64,000 bases of DNA from Ctenosaura bakeri (lineage: Eukaryota > Chordata > Lepidosauria > Squamata > Iguanidae). The notes below the pieces were generated by a model. It did no database searches and was not told the DNA's origin. It was given only the letters and a program-made list of their open reading frames with translations. The translations under genes were made by a program, and so were the position numbers. Where the stretch lies: positions 713,103 to 777,102 of the forward strand of contig CAOLHI010001303.1 of assembly GCA_948474755.1 (NCBI GenBank), in the 5' to 3' direction. Shown piece after piece: positions 45,321 through 58,640 of this stretch. Numbering within the stretch: the first letter of the stretch is position 1; every line of letters begins with the position of its first letter.

Positions 45321-45984
45321 CAGTGGTTCTCAACCTTCCTAATGCCGCAACCCTTTAATACAGTTCCTCATGTTGTGGTGACCCCCAACCGTAAAATTAT
45401 TTATTTATTATTTACAATGCCTCCCCCTGGCAAAGGCCGCCTTGCCGGCCAGGAACAGACGGGCAGGCAGGGAGGGAAAGAGGAGCCACGCATCTCCCCC
45501 GGGAAAAAACTCCAAGAACCCCCCTGGGCTCTGCTTCGCTCTCATTTCCGCTGGGGGGGCAGTGTGGGAAAAGTTTTCAGAGTGTCGACCCTGGTGCCTT
45601 TGTCTTTTGCGCCGGGCGCAGCTCACTCCCCAGAAAAGTGCCACCTTGTGGCCCCCCGGCCCTTCTGCAGTGCCCCCTCTCCTTGGTGAGTGGGGCAGGG
45701 GCCGTGGCGAGGAGAGGGTCTGCCCCCCATGCTGCCGCCGCCCCCCAAACTGGCCCGTCAGACGGGAGGTTCTCCTGGTAGTGGAGAAGGGGAGCGATTT
45801 CAGTCCCTTTTGAACAGGGGGCAGGAGGACGCGAGTGCATGGCTCGCACTTGTGCACCACCATCAAGGAGGGAATGGAGCCTAAGACCATCAGAAATACG
45901 CATTTTCTGATGGTCTTAGGCGACCCCTGTGAAAGGGTTGTTTGACCCCCAAAGGGGTCGCGACCCACAGGTTAAGAACCGCTG
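45321..45984. mobile_element. SPIN-family hAT element, complete ends, GC-rich core
   Basis: 664 bp. Left end CAGTGGTTCTCAACCTTCCT followed by AATGCCGCAACCCTTTAATA and CAGTTCCTCATGTTGTGGTG matches the SPIN (Space Invaders) hAT consensus as I know it. Right end GATGGTCTTAGGCGACCCCT, CCCCAAAGGGGTCGCGACCC and GTTAAGAACCGCTG does too. An exact 8-bp target duplication CATTAGAA (45313-45320, 45985-45992) confirms hAT insertion. The usual AT-rich middle is replaced at about 45420-45880 by a GC- and CpG-rich segment of unknown origin. No transposase is encoded. SPIN elements spread horizontally among tetrapods. Confidence 0.9.
45880..45920. repeat. 17-bp perfect hairpin inside the SPIN element
   Basis: CCTAAGACCATCAGAAA (45880-45896), 7-base loop, then the exact complement (45904-45920). 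The right arm is ordinary SPIN sequence; the left arm marks the inner edge of the GC-rich core, so part of the right subterminal region was copied in inverted form there. Confidence 0.9.
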
Positions 45985-45999
45985 CATTAGAAGAAGACA

Positions 46000-48900
46000 T
46001 GACAGAGTTAAGACCAAAGGAATTGGGTTTCATATTCTTACCAATGCCCATGACTTGCTTACACGCAGATTACGACATGAGGAAGACCATACACATGTAA
46101 CAATGGCACATCTACTGCTTGCTTCCTGAGCCACTGACTAGTAAGTATCAACAATACTCCCTGTAAAGGTATGGTACCCTTTAACTGCCATTCACTCATG
46201 AACATAAGTCCCACTGGTGGCCGCTGTCCAGATCGATGAAATGAGGTAGCAATTATCTCTGCTTTTCACTAGTTGCAATCTCCAGGTATATAATACTGTA
46301 AATGATTTTAGGACCATGATTGTTCTCTCTTTTCTAGACATTAAAATATGAGGTCATCCTCTGAAGTCAAATAGCAGTTAGCTAAGGAGAATAAATAATG
46401 CTTGTTCATTAACTGTTTAATGAACTTACAGAAGTAAATACTCCACAATGTAGACATTGCTGCTAGCTTAAAAATTGAGCCTTGCTGTAGCCCTCTTCAG
46501 GTGCAAAAAATTGCAGCTAGGGAAACACAAAAGGAACAGATTCATACTAGCCTGTGCCACTTTTTCACTGCTTTTATTGTTTCCTAGAGGATTTGGAATC
46601 CTGATTTTCTTTGGCTCCAATTTGTGTTGAAAAATTCCCTTGGACAGAAGTTGCTCTTCCTTTCATGAAGCTATCCCAAACCCATGAAGAAGGATACAGA
46701 TGAGATGGGAGAATGAAGTGGGTCATATCTCAGGTTTAAAAATAGATGGGCATGTGTATGTGAGGGGGGTGGGGAGAGAGAAAGGGAACATTATCTCCTC
46801 ATATTTAAAGTATAGTTTATCAGTCTGGGGTGAGGGGAAAAAAGCTGCATTAACAGAAAGTTCCCACTCTATATGCTGATACAGTTTTCTCTCTGCAACA
46901 TCCAGGGCAAATGTGTATCCAATTCTGGCATCTGTCCCTCAAGTTCCCCTGTGCCCAATGAGGCAAATAATTCTGTTAATTATTTATTAAGAACTGCTTC
47001 TGCTGTCAATAAATTATCCTGGCTATCTCCTGGAGGCCTCACTTTCTCATTTACTACGTTCTTTCGCCATATGGACTTGAAGCATGTTTTATTAACATTG
47101 AATGCAAACTTCTTCTTCTTTTTTGGCTGTCTTTCTCATTGGTATTGTGTTATTTTGAGTTATGCTTATAACTGTAGCCCTCTCTTTCCCCATTCTAACA
47201 TTTTGAATGCCACATATGCTTTATCCTTAATTAACTTTTCATCTGCACCTCCTTTTTCTTTTCTTTTCCTCGCCTGTGTGTGTTACGGAAGGATTACCTA
47301 TCATTAAGCTCTGAATTAATTTTTTGAGAATGTTATTTTTCTTTTCTAATACTTCGACTTTAGCTTTTCTTGAGCAACAACTGGCAAGAGAATGTCAATG
47401 TTAATTAGATGTGTGCAAAGTCCGTCTCTCCTCATATTTGCTGGACCTTTCTTTCTAGAGAAGTCAAGGGGAAAAGCTTAGGAACATTTGTTGCGAGGCA
47501 GGTAATTTGAGTTTTGACTTTTATGTATATGGGTACTTCATAAATTCCAGTGACAGTGTATTTTGAGTTTAAGCACACAGTTTCTTCTTTTTAACTTCTG
47601 CAAAAATGAAATCTTACCAAGGAGCTACAAATTTCACCTCCCACCCTGGGTGGTTTCAAAACATCCATGAAATAGATTCCTAAAAATGAGTACCATCGTT
47701 TCCTGGGATGTTATATGTAACAGAGGATGGCTGCCCACTGTGGAAACATTTGGATCTGCCCTAAAAATAGTCACGAAGATGGCTGCATTTTATGGAATAA
47801 TTTCTTTCAGCATCTATTTTCTTTCATTCCTTAGGAACACACTAGATAATAACTTCCACAGCAGTCTTCTCCATATCACCCAGAAGCCATATTTAATACA
47901 GCAATCATTTTAAAAAAGGAAATAGGAATATGAGAATAGCACTGCCTGATGGAAACAACAGCACATTCAGCATGCTTTCTTCAAAAGTGACCAGCCTTTA
48001 CCACAGCAGTTTCTCCAGATGCTTATTCATTTATTTACACTGTATTATTCTTCTGATATTGCTGGACTGTGGCACTGTCATCCCAATCCATTAGTAAAAT
48101 GACTAAACCTGATGGGTTTGCAGTTCAGCAAAAACCGGGGGAGGGGGGCAACTTGTCCCTTAACTCTTGCAATCAAATGAACCAATCTTTACAATGCCTG
48201 GATTTTTTTTCAAAGGGAGTCAATGTGATTTACAAATTAAAATGATTACAGTATAATTAAAAGCATACAAAAAGTCAACATTAGAATTAAACTATTAATC
48301 ATATTTTTTAAAAAAAATTAAAACCATTCACTTAAAAGGATAGAAAACAGTTAAAACAGTCTAACTTAAAATAATATAGCACTCTGTTAAGCCTTTTCCT
48401 TGAAAGATTTCACTTCTAAAGCCCTGTTTGAATAAAAAAAAGTGTTCTCCTGCCAATGGAAGGATAGCAGGGAAAGAAAATTCTAGCCTTTTTAAGGAGG
48501 TAACACCAAAGTCCAGAGGCAACTACTAAGCAGGACCTGTCTTGTGTTCCCACCAACTGTACCTGTGAAGCTGGTAGGACTGAAACAAGGGCCTCTTCTG
48601 CGGGGCAGGGGGAGGGCTCTTGCACTTATGTCACCTATTGGCAGCATGATACGGGACCAGATTCTGGGGAAAACAGCATCTGCATATCCATTGCTCTCCC
48701 TTTCAGAGTTCCATTCAAGGGAACTTGGGACATGCAGGCTACTAGAGTTAGGACTATTAAAGGAGGTATTGGACCTACCTCATTCTTAAGTGTCAATAAA
48801 ATGCACGGTAGCTTAGGTTCAACAGGATTCCACAGCTGTCACTCCACACTTGCGTTTTGGCAGATGAGCTGACGGGCAGGTGCCCACTCAACTGCAGTGG

Positions 48901-50860
48901 GGTTGTTTAATATCTTGGGTTGCTTTGGATCTTGTGCAGTGAGAAAAGTGGGATATAAATTTAATAAACAAGGAAATAATAAATAATACCTGGATCCATT
49001 GTCCCATGCTGCCAAGACTATCCATCTGTGCATGCTAGGAATGGGACCTTTTTGTTCTCAAACCATATAACATGTACATGTCTGCTTCACTGTGCCTTCA
49101 CTGGTCAATTATTGTTAAGCTTTCATGCCAATGCAGCAATAATGCTGGATTGAAGAGTATACCCAAGCAATGGCCATGCTCTTTCAGAAGGAATGCAGTC
49201 CTATCTAGATCACACACTGAATTGTCATAAATGTGTCTTCTTGTCAGGATTCAGTCTCACTTTACTGGCTCTCATCCAGCCTACTATGAAATCCAGTCAC
49301 TAGCTTAGCATGTTCAACTCCAGAGACAATGGAGCTGAACCTGAATGTTCAATTTTCCTCTGTCTAGTGGTCTAGGTACACTTATCTTCCATGCATGTGT
49401 CTAAGACATTTTAAAAGCCTGTGCAAATTGGCATCTTATAGTGGTGAATTCTTTTCTTGGAACTTCAAAACCACCCAGGTGGCCAAAGATATAGATTGAT
49501 AATCATGGCTTCCTTTCTAAACAATCATAGGGAGTTCTGTGGAAGAAAGTGGGCAATGTATTTTGTATAGTCTTTCTTCCAGAGTCATGGGTTTGACCTT
49601 CATGAATTTGATTATTTGAGAGGCACATGCTTGCCTCACCCCACATTTTACTCCACTTCCCATTCTCTTGCATTCCTAATGCCAGGCTTGCAAGGCTTGT
49701 TTTTAAAAGGAAAGTTTTTTTCCCTTTTGAGTGAGCAGCCTCCTCCACTGCTGGAAGCATGTCCTTTATGCCATGTAGCTGCACATTCTGTTGTGTAATG
49801 GCTGCTGATTGGTCAGGTGCTCTCTTTGCTTCTACCCCTCTTTTCTCAAGATGGTCACCAGAAGTATCTAGAACACCAGAACTCTGCTCTTCTCCGTCTT
49901 AGGTGAAAGTACTGGTAAACCCTTTACCTTGTCTTCCCCCCTGCCCTGGGAATGCCAAGGCCAGAGGCAAAGGAGTGGAAGAGGGGAGCTCTGAAGGAGA
50001 ATCACAGGGGCAAGTTATTCATGTTTTATCCAGTTTTGTGAAATGTGTTTTTACTGTTTAGAAAGGCATGCGGAGATATCGTTTATCTCTGTGGCTGACT
50101 GAAACACATTGGGAAGGAGAGAAAATTTTCCTTCTATAACATTATTGGGATAGCCATTATGAAAGGTTGTAGAGAAATGCCCCAGGTTGGATTTCACAAC
50201 TTCAGATGCTCCAGATGTTTTGCCCAACAGCTCCTACCATTCCAGTCAGCATGGCCAATGGTCTTGGTTGATGAGAGTTTCATGCTAAGACATTTGGGGA
50301 AAGCCAGGTTGGGGAAGGCTGTCTTCAGGAAGACATTCATACAAATGGACAATTCTGCCACAGGGTTACATATTGGCCCTTAACATGCTATAGGAGACAC
50401 ATGACAGTTTGTTCAACTGAAGATGTTCAATGTGACCATGTGATTCACCAGATGTTGCTGGACTGCAATTGTCTCACAAAGCCAATGGTGAGGGAAGATG
50501 AGACTTGAGTCAAACATATGGAGATCCACATGTGCCATCATTCCTAGACTACTTAATGACACTAACTATAGAAAGTTGCACAGTTAAAGAGAAGAATGTC
50601 TTCCTAGCCTTTCCAAATTAACTTTAGTCAAGTGGTAATTTATCTCTTCCTGGAATTTATTGTCAAATATTTTATTTTGCCACAGAGTAGTAGAACAGAT
50701 GGAAAGAGAGACATAGCACACAACTCTTTGTTTGTAAGAATAGGAAAGTGTTAAGTGCCCAAGAAGAAGCTGTGCAAGAATGCATGGAGTGAATGAGTGG
50801 AGAAGACACCTGTCTTCAGCCTTTTGCTAATGTATCTTTGGCAACATCCAGTCATTCCCT
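46000..50860. other. Long AT-rich stretch without a gene
   Basis: 48190-48400 is A-rich and resembles a worn L2-type tail (GATTTACAAATTAAAATG). 50175-50300 is an antisense piece of the GATGGGAGTTGCAGTCC family. Frames reach 144 codons (46873-47307) but are composed of hydrophobic, AT-driven residues with no named domain. Confidence 0.45.
50175..50300 (-). repeat. Interspersed repeat (GATGGGAGTTGCAGTCC family), antisense
   Basis: GCTCCAGATGTTTTGCCCAA, CAGCTCCTACCATTCCAGTC and AGCATGGCCAATGGTCTTGG. Similar in order to 31140-31255 and 60288-60375. Confidence 0.55.
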
Positions 50861-50864
50861 ATAA

Positions 50865-51062
50865 TGGTTGCTTTTATGTTCCTTCAAGTCAAGTCTGACT
50901 TTCAGAGAACCTCTCATAGGGTCTTCTCAGGAGGATTTATTCATAAAAGATTTGCCATTGCCTTTCCCCTGGGCTGAGAAACTGGAACTTGCCCAAGGTC
51001 ACCTGCTGGGTTGCTGAATGGGGATTCAGACCCTAGTCTCCCCAAGTCCTAGCCCAATATTA
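50865..51062 (-). mobile_element. Sauria SINE, antisense
   Basis: TTCCTTCAAGTCAAGTCTGA, ACCTCTCATAGGGTCTTCTC, GATTTGCCATTGCCTTTCCC, CCAAGGTCACCTGCTGGGTT, GGGGATTCAGACCC (B box complement) and GTCTCCCCAAGTCC. Nearly full length but diverged. Confidence 0.85.
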
Positions 51063-51064
51063 AA

Positions 51065-53095
51065 ATTGGTGGAGAGTGTGTGTCTACAACAGACCAGAGA
51101 TCCTAATTAGGGAACAGACACATCAATGGCATGGAGAAACAAACCAAAGGCTTTATTATAGAAACTCCATTCTAGAATAGACAGTGTGCTACTAGCTGCA
51201 TTCTAGGGAAGAGCTGGGAAAGACTCGTGGGAAGAGATGAGAGAGAAAAAACATCCCTAGAGTATCAGTTCATGCCACAGAGGGGTCAGGATAGGTATAC
51301 AGAGGAGGGAGTACACTGTGGGTCACTCAAACTATTGCTATTGCTACTGCCCACCCTGAGACATTCTTCATTCTTCTATGTTAAGCACTGTGGTACTTCT
51401 AATATAAATCACTACTCCACACCGGCTCCCACACTGTATCCATAAAGTAGAAGGCAGACATGTCCTTTTCTTCTCTGCTAGTAAAATGTTTCCAGTTCAA
51501 AAACAGTGTATGCTGACATTGTCCTTCTAATCTGTATTCACTCTTGCCACCATCCTTATCTGCCTTTTAGTGAATGTAGGTGGTCTTCTTCCTGATGTGA
51601 TATTTTGTGCATCTTGTACATTACAGCCTCTTTGGGGAAGGGGCCTTGTCCTTTATGAATTTTCTTTTGAAGTGATTACATAGCACACCCTCAGGATAAA
51701 CAGAGCCATTAATATTCATGGGAAGCAAGGAGGATTCGATCACCAGGGCCTTCCTGAGAACAGCCTAATAATCTGGTAGGAAAGAGGGAAGATGCGAGTG
51801 TAAACAAACAGTGGCTTTCAAAGCTATGATTAAAGCCTGTGTCCCTGGAAGCTAAAACAAAGAGCTCCCCTCAAACAAGCACACACACACACACCCCTTA
51901 TCAGTCATTGCTGTTATGGGAAGTGGATAACAAGACACCCAGAAAGATAAATCTGTCCTGTCATTTTCTGAGCATTTTTCACAGCTACTGAAGGGCCTGA
52001 GTATTGTTTAGCCACATCTAGAAGAGACCTACAGGTGACAGGGATAGCTGTGGAATTACAATGAGGCTTGGAGGTTGTATGTTTTGGCAAACAGGAGAGC
52101 AACCTTTTTAAAAAAAATTAGCCTAGACAGGGCCAGCCTTGCTGTTAGTGGGATGAGACAGAGGCTGTAGGTAGCAGGCATTGGGTATAGGGAGCAACAG
52201 CAACAATTCACTTGATCAGTTGAAGAATGGAGAAAAATGGATTTGTGGCTGTAAGGGCCACATTTAGAGCAGCTGTGGGTCTCATTGGGTTGCTTGGAAG
52301 CCAGTTATTGCTCACACTGGAAAGGAGATACAAGGATGTTATGGTATAGGAGGAATTTGTATACATTTCATTCACTCTGTGTGCACGTGCTAGATAAATT
52401 GCAGGATTATGGCTGGGTGAAATCACCTGGTAGAAATTTTAGAGAATAGATATAAGTGGCTTGAATCAGGTGAAAGTGGTTTGGGACTGAAATTATTGGC
52501 ATAGGTTAGAAATCTAAGGTAAACAACAATTCTGTGTTCCTAAATATTTTGATCTGGCATGATATTATGAACTCATTTCAATTGCCTCCAAGTGGCCAAG
52601 TCCTGACCCTCTTCTACAGAAGTGATGATTGCACAGAGGAAAATGCCATTGTTTGATTTTGTCATTTAACAAGAAAGCAAATTATGGCATGTCCCATTTG
52701 AAAAAAAAAATGAATGCCTTATTTATCTGAATTCCTATGACAGGAATGACATTTCATTCTGTTAAGTTACATTCACTAGCATGCTAGAATCTTGTATGTT
52801 ATTGTTAATAAGCCTATTTAATGTGTTTTTATGTTTTAAATGCTTTCATGGTCCTAACACAATTTATATGTTGCACCAAATCAAAATAAGGAGTCTTATA
52901 CAGCTGGTTCTGGTTTTGGCTGTCTGCCCTCTGCCCGCACTGCATTTCCACGTGTTGCAGATTTGTAGGTCCTCCTTGTTCTCCAGAGCAGCTTTCCAGA
53001 GGTACAGGGTCTGCAAGGAGGAAGGGGATCAGGGAGATTCTCACTGGGCATCAAGGCTGCCTTCTGGTACTGCAATTTTAATTTTCACCCTGTGT
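51065..53095. other. No recognised gene
   Basis: AT-rich, with a short CA run at 51880-51894. No domain or element identified. Confidence 0.4.
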
Positions 53096-53099
53096 ATTT

Positions 53100-53235
53100 T
53101 CTGTACACCCACTGGGTGACCCTGGGTGCATCACACACTTTCAGCCCCAGAAAATCCCATGATAGGTTCGCCTTAAGGTCTCCATAACTCGGAAATAATT
53201 TGAAGGCACACAACAACAACAACAACAACAACATT
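53100..53235 (+). mobile_element. Sauria SINE 3' part, sense, with (ACA)n tail
   Basis: ACCCACTGGGTGACCCTGGG, CCCCAGAAAATCCCATGATA, GGTTCGCCTTAAGGTCTCCA, TAACTCGGAAATAATTTGAA then GGCACA(ACA)n. Mirrors 43274-43382 in opposite orientation. Confidence 0.87.
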
Positions 53236-53239
53236 TGGT

Positions 53240-56200
53240 ACACTTTGGTTTGTTACCTTTCCATTGCCATGGGGAAGATTTCTATCAACATATGTTGGAC
53301 AATTCACTATTCTATTGAAGCTCCTTTTCTCAATCTTCCTTCTCTTTCTTGCCTCTTTCCTCCTCTTTTTTGCTCCTTTGTACTTAGTGCAGCTCATTCC
53401 CCTCCCTGTTCTGCAGAAATGAAGATATTCACTCTGAGATAAATTCTAATCTATGGCGTAAAGTTCCGGCTTCTGTGAACAGCTTTGCTGATTTCGCTGA
53501 GGGGCGAAAGGCAGTGACAAGAAAATCAACTGTGAAATGAGCAGATCCAACACCTACAAGCCACCTTCATGCACAATATACTCTGTATTCCCTCATAAAA
53601 CGAGAACAGCAGCTTGGGTATAGCATAGCTCACTCATTCCTGTCCACCCAGTTGGTTTCATTTGCTCTCGAAATAGTTGTAAGACATACAGCTGAGAGGG
53701 GCAAAAAGTACAAATATGTTTCTCTCACAATGTAGTCAGCAGGAGTTAAAGATCGTTTAAAAAAAAGAAGAAGACCATTAAGCACACAAGATGATGTACA
53801 TCATCAACATATATGCCTAGAAGTAACCTGTCTTTATTATTTTTTAAAAGTCTTAGATTGTATGTAACTCTTAAACAAATTCCATACTAAGGAACAATGT
53901 AGAACATAACGTTATTAATACAGAATATCAAGCCCATATGGCAATCACAGAAAGGGAGATTAGAAGGTTCAACTGACATTCTACATTCCTGATAGTGATT
54001 GGGAGGGGAAGACATAATTTACTATTTGCAGGGTACCATTAGATGCAGTGAATTATACAAAAGCACTTGACTTCCTGGGAGAGTATTTATCACGGGGTTA
54101 CTTTGATATCAAGATCGTTGTCTATACATCATCTTGTCATGTGCTTATATACCTCATGTCATATGTGATAACTTGTACACTAAAATGACTGGAAACACAC
54201 CACTTCTGTATCACATGGTGGCCATGAAACCTGGTTCATGGGATTGTTCCCTCTAGAATTCAGGAATGTGATGATGGATTTCTGTCAATGCATAAGCACT
54301 GAGAATGCAGTTTGGAATCAGAAACAAAGACAGAGTGGAGCTCGATGTCATGAGCTCATTTTTGGTAGGGCTGTAAATCCTGATTTGCACAGTATATTGA
54401 TCTAGAAGCTCAATCAGGGTCACCATACCAAAACAAATTCAAGGTGACCAAGACAAGGCAAACCCATTGGTACAAAAGGAGATTTATTGCTATGCAGAAT
54501 GGATGCAGAAAGTACTTCATAGAAAAGGAAACCCATCTCCTTCACTACTGTAGTGGGCCCAATAGCTATCAGAAGAATTCCCTAGAGACTACCATGTCCC
54601 TGAAATGTATGTACATACCTCTTATTCTGACAAAATGTGAAAGATATTGCTGCCAGAAGGGATTTATAAAGGTGGTTCAAAAACCTGGACAAACTACACA
54701 GAAGCAGTTATTACAATTTCCCTCCACCTTCTAGAAACTCCAAGAATGGAGAACAGGAGCAGTTAGAGCACATCCTGCCACTCTGTCATGCCCACCTCTC
54801 ATGAAGGGTTACCACAGTGAAAACTCAAGAGGTTTCCTGTCTCTTTAATAGTTGTGTGGAAGAGGGGATTTCAGCAGATGTTGCTGGTCATGCAGCCAGG
54901 CACCAAGCAACACCTACCAGAATCTCCTCTTCTACAAAGCCATTCATGGTGGCAATCCTACTTCCATAGTTAGACCAAAAGACGGAAGAATGGAAGGCCA
55001 TTAATTTTTTCATAGGAAATGTAGAATCTAGTTCCCTTACCAACCAGAATGCCATGCCAGGGTAAATAATTTAAGTCTTTCTGCTACCAAAAAAGAACTT
55101 TTTGTATTGGTTTTATGTCTGCAGGTACATATGACAACTCCCTGTGGTGACAAATGCCATGCTTACTACATGTAGCAGTAAATGAGTTTTTTGAACAACA
55201 GCAGCAGCAGCAACTCTCCTCTATGCAAAATGATGATTTTTGTTGTTGTTATAAGTGCTGGAAATATTTAGTACATGTTTTAGACTGAATTTTGTGCATT
55301 GCTATAAATGTATAAAATTTAAAACTGCAACACACATTGCTTTGTTGCATGGACTACTGAAAAGAAGTCGCATTGGATGGTTTTCATTTTCTTTTCTTTT
55401 TTTGCTTGCTCTTTGTATGTCTGCTTATTGAGAAAGAGAATGAGGAGGGGGGAAAGACTCTAGTTTGGTCCAGAAACTATTTTCACAAATTATGGGAAAT
55501 ACAACCCAGAAAATGCAGTTGGCTTTTGTGTTTGAGGTGAAAACTCTCGCAAGGGCTGGAGAATCTTTGACAGGCTATATTGCTGTGTAGAATTGGCTTG
55601 TCACAGCCAAAATCTTATCACCTGCAAGATATTTTCTCTACCTACACGTAGAAGAGGAGGAAGTTTGTAGGGTGGAATCTGTCACTAATCTGAAGGAGCT
55701 AAGGAAACAATTTGTTATAACACTCACTAACTGTAACATATTACTTTTGCTGGTGAATGAGAGTGTGCTCCATAGTTTTTTGTGATAAATGCAACATCTG
55801 GTTTTTTCAGCCTATCCTCCCTCCTCCTAGAAAAGTGTTTTACACATTACTGGAGAGGGGTTACTTTTGGGGAAGCTGGCTTGCTGACCTGATGGGGGTT
55901 AGAGTGAGCTTTTTCTTCCATCTTTTAAAAGTGTATCCAGAGTTCTACACTTCAAAGCAATATTGGAACCTATTGCTTCACCATCCAAATATGATTGTGT
56001 TGTCCTGAGATGCAACACAATGTAAATTAGCACTTCCTGCACAATAGTGGCTGACTCTTAATGCCCTAGTTATGCTCAGAAGTAAGACTAGTTAATTCAG
56101 AACTCCAGAATGTGAAGACAACTTCAGAAGAGGAGAGTGCTGGATGCATGGCTTGCTCTAAGGATGGTTCTCTGGCTTCTACTCTCTACGTACTGTTTGA

Positions 56201-57570
56201 TGCCTCATCTCATCTTAGGACATGCATGTGGTATCATCCAGCCTATCAGACACATCTAGGTGGAGCATATTGCAACAATTCTTCTCATAAAGTTGTGCCC
56301 ACCCAAAATATTCTAGTATTAGAGTCCTACTGCAGTAGGGAGTTCCAGGCCAATAGCAGCATGTGTGAATTGCCCAAAAGGCATTTTTTTGTTGTGGATT
56401 TTGCAAGTTGTGTCCAAAGCCCCGTTCCTCTGTTTGTAGGGTGATAAAATTTTGTACCTGGACTGTCATCCCACCATGTTGTTCCTATGTATTGCACTCT
56501 TGTTATTTTTCCACAAGACAGCTATAATGTCATGTTCAGTTTTATTGATAGCACATCAACGGTGGCAAAATCCCTCAAACACTCCCTTGTGTGTGCAACG
56601 TTACCATTCTTTACCTGGGCCAGAAATTATCTTTCTTCCCCCTTCTCCTCATCAACAATAGATGACATTTATTCTGCCTGTTTCATCTCTGGGTTCCTCA
56701 TTTCTTTGCCGTGCCACCTAGTCATCACTTTGTCTTGTTCAGGAATTCATGCTGAAATATGAAAGCAGCCAAATTCAAAAGAAATGGAAAAATGAAGTTA
56801 GTAAATCCTGCTGATACCATACAGTTTCTCTGTATTATGGTGACGCAGAAAGCAGTGAACAATGAATCATGCCCCCAAGAACAATACCATCTGTTGTAAA
56901 ACAGATGATACTTTTCATCATTACTCTGACACAGCTTGTTAATAGAATTTTGATTTTTCTTCTCCCAGTGGATGAGAATATATATCTAAAAGTTAACATT
57001 GTGTTAGGAGTACACGGTGGATACAGCGGCAGCCCCTTGCTGTTTTATCTAGGACAATACCAAGAATTAGCATGAGTTAGCCATTCCCGTGATACTAGAG
57101 CCTGAGTCCAGAGACAGAGAGATACTTCATTTAACCTGTGCAGGTGATTCTAGAAAATAATCATTCCCCAGACAGCCTTTCCCATTCTTTCAAGGATTTA
57201 TCTGGTTCTAATTAGTTCCCAGTCCAGCCTTTGGGTGATGTGGTAACTTCTTCTAATGTTCCTGGATTCAATCATTTCAGGTTCTGTGCAAGCCCAGACA
57301 TCTCTGCCAGTAATTTGAGACTGCTCTCCTCCCTCTTTTTTAAAGTTTCATCCCATTTCTCATTTATTCCTTGCTTATTTTTTTATTTTTTCTTTCAGCT
57401 CATGAGATTTCCCAATGGGTTATCATTCTTGTGTTATGCTATTTTGGCTCCACTAATTACCTGACCTTGGAAACAGATGCCAGATGAAACCTACTGACTT
57501 GCTAAGCTGTCATACTGGCTCTTGGTTAGGTACCTGGAAGATAGGTCCACAAAAGTAAGTACCTGGACCA
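53240..57570. other. Long AT-rich stretch without a gene
   Basis: No exon, domain or element with ends was found. 54360-54560 may be a piece of an LTR (AAAAGGAGATTTATTGCTAT) but has no partner here. 56065-56100 has a AGAAGTAAGACTAG motif shared with 17808-17880. Confidence 0.4.
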
Positions 57571-57573
57571 TGC

Positions 57574-57785
57574 ACCCTTTTACACTATACAATTATAGCT
57601 CTATGATTCTACTTGAACTGCCATGACTGCATCCTGTGGATTTCTGGGATCTGTAGTATGGCTGACAATTCTAAATGCTTCTTGCTAAACAGCAAACCAC
57701 AAGATTCCACAGAACGGAACCAGCTAAAATGGAACCAGCAGCTAAAATGGAATCATAGCAGTATAACTATATGGTAGGAAAGGGC
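57574..57785. mobile_element. Diverged fold-back MITE D6
   Basis: Left CCCTTTTACACTATACAATT, right CAGTATAACTATATGGTAGG followed by AAAGGGCC; inner arms GATTTCTGGGATCTGTAGTA and AACAGCAAACCACAAGATTC. A duplicated TGGAACCAGCAGCTAAAA block lies in the right arm. The GGCC right end is intact, the left end is worn. Confidence 0.65.
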
Positions 57786-58484
57786 CCCAGTTTAATGGAA
57801 GCAGGACCCCAGATAAGATTCCATTCAAATCCTCTGACATTCAGCTTTATTCTATAAAAGAGGGGCTCCATGTGAGTATGCCTATCAATGGCCACCAGTT
57901 GTTCCCTATGGCATGCAAGTAAAATATAAATACCTACTTTCTCAAAATAAAGTATCTCCCTCTCCAGGTATCCAAAGAACATGTATATATTCCCTTTTTA
58001 AAAAAGTGCCTGTGTTTCCGGCATTATGACATTCTGCAGGGAACCCTCAAAGAGGAAAATAAAAGCTTTTTGTGTCATAGCCTGAAATTTCTATCTCTCT
58101 GATCAGCAGCAATTTGGCTCACAACAGAAAGAGGCAGAAGGTAGATGAGATGTTTCAGAAAATAGAAAAATGATAGCAGGAAAACAGATTTAGAAAAATC
58201 ATGTCTGTGTGATTGAAAGAGAGTGAAGGCCAAGCCAGGGATGTATGTGTTTGCTAAATACACACTCACCCCCTGCAATTTTTTCTAAAAAAGCATTGAT
58301 GAGAATAGAGGTCTAGTTTGATGATGAAATGGAGCAAGGGGGTGCAAATGAAATTGCCTCTTTACATTCCCATACTTAGCTGCTTGAAGATTCCCCTCAC
58401 CCCCACCTATTCACATGTCAGGTGGACTGATTTGACAAGGCAAAAGAAAGCAGTGGAGTATGGGATGGTAGGGTAGGAAAGGGG

Positions 58485-58640
58485 GAGGGTTTATTCTCTG
58501 CTGCCCCATAGGGTAGGACCAGATCTAATAGTTTTAAGTTACAAGAGGGTAGGCTTCACTCCTGAGAGAACATTAGAAAGAACTTCTTGACCATAAGAGT
58601 GGTACTCATCCAGTTATGGACTTAGAAGCCAGAGGACCTC
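58485..58640 (+). mobile_element. CR1 ORF2 C-terminal fragment
   Basis: Reads GLFSAAP, then GRTRSNSFKLQEGRLHS and NIRKNFLTIRVV across a stop and one indel, which is the segment of CR1 just before the FKQRLD end. Short and old. Confidence 0.7.

Noticed and set aside
45408..45968. 186-codon frame on the - strand of the SPIN element
   Set aside because: It runs across SPIN ends and the GC-rich core, has overlapping long frames on the other strand, and resembles no hAT transposase; GC richness explains it.
46873..47307. 144-codon hydrophobic frame
   Set aside because: No recognisable domain or splice context; hydrophobic composition follows from T-rich DNA.
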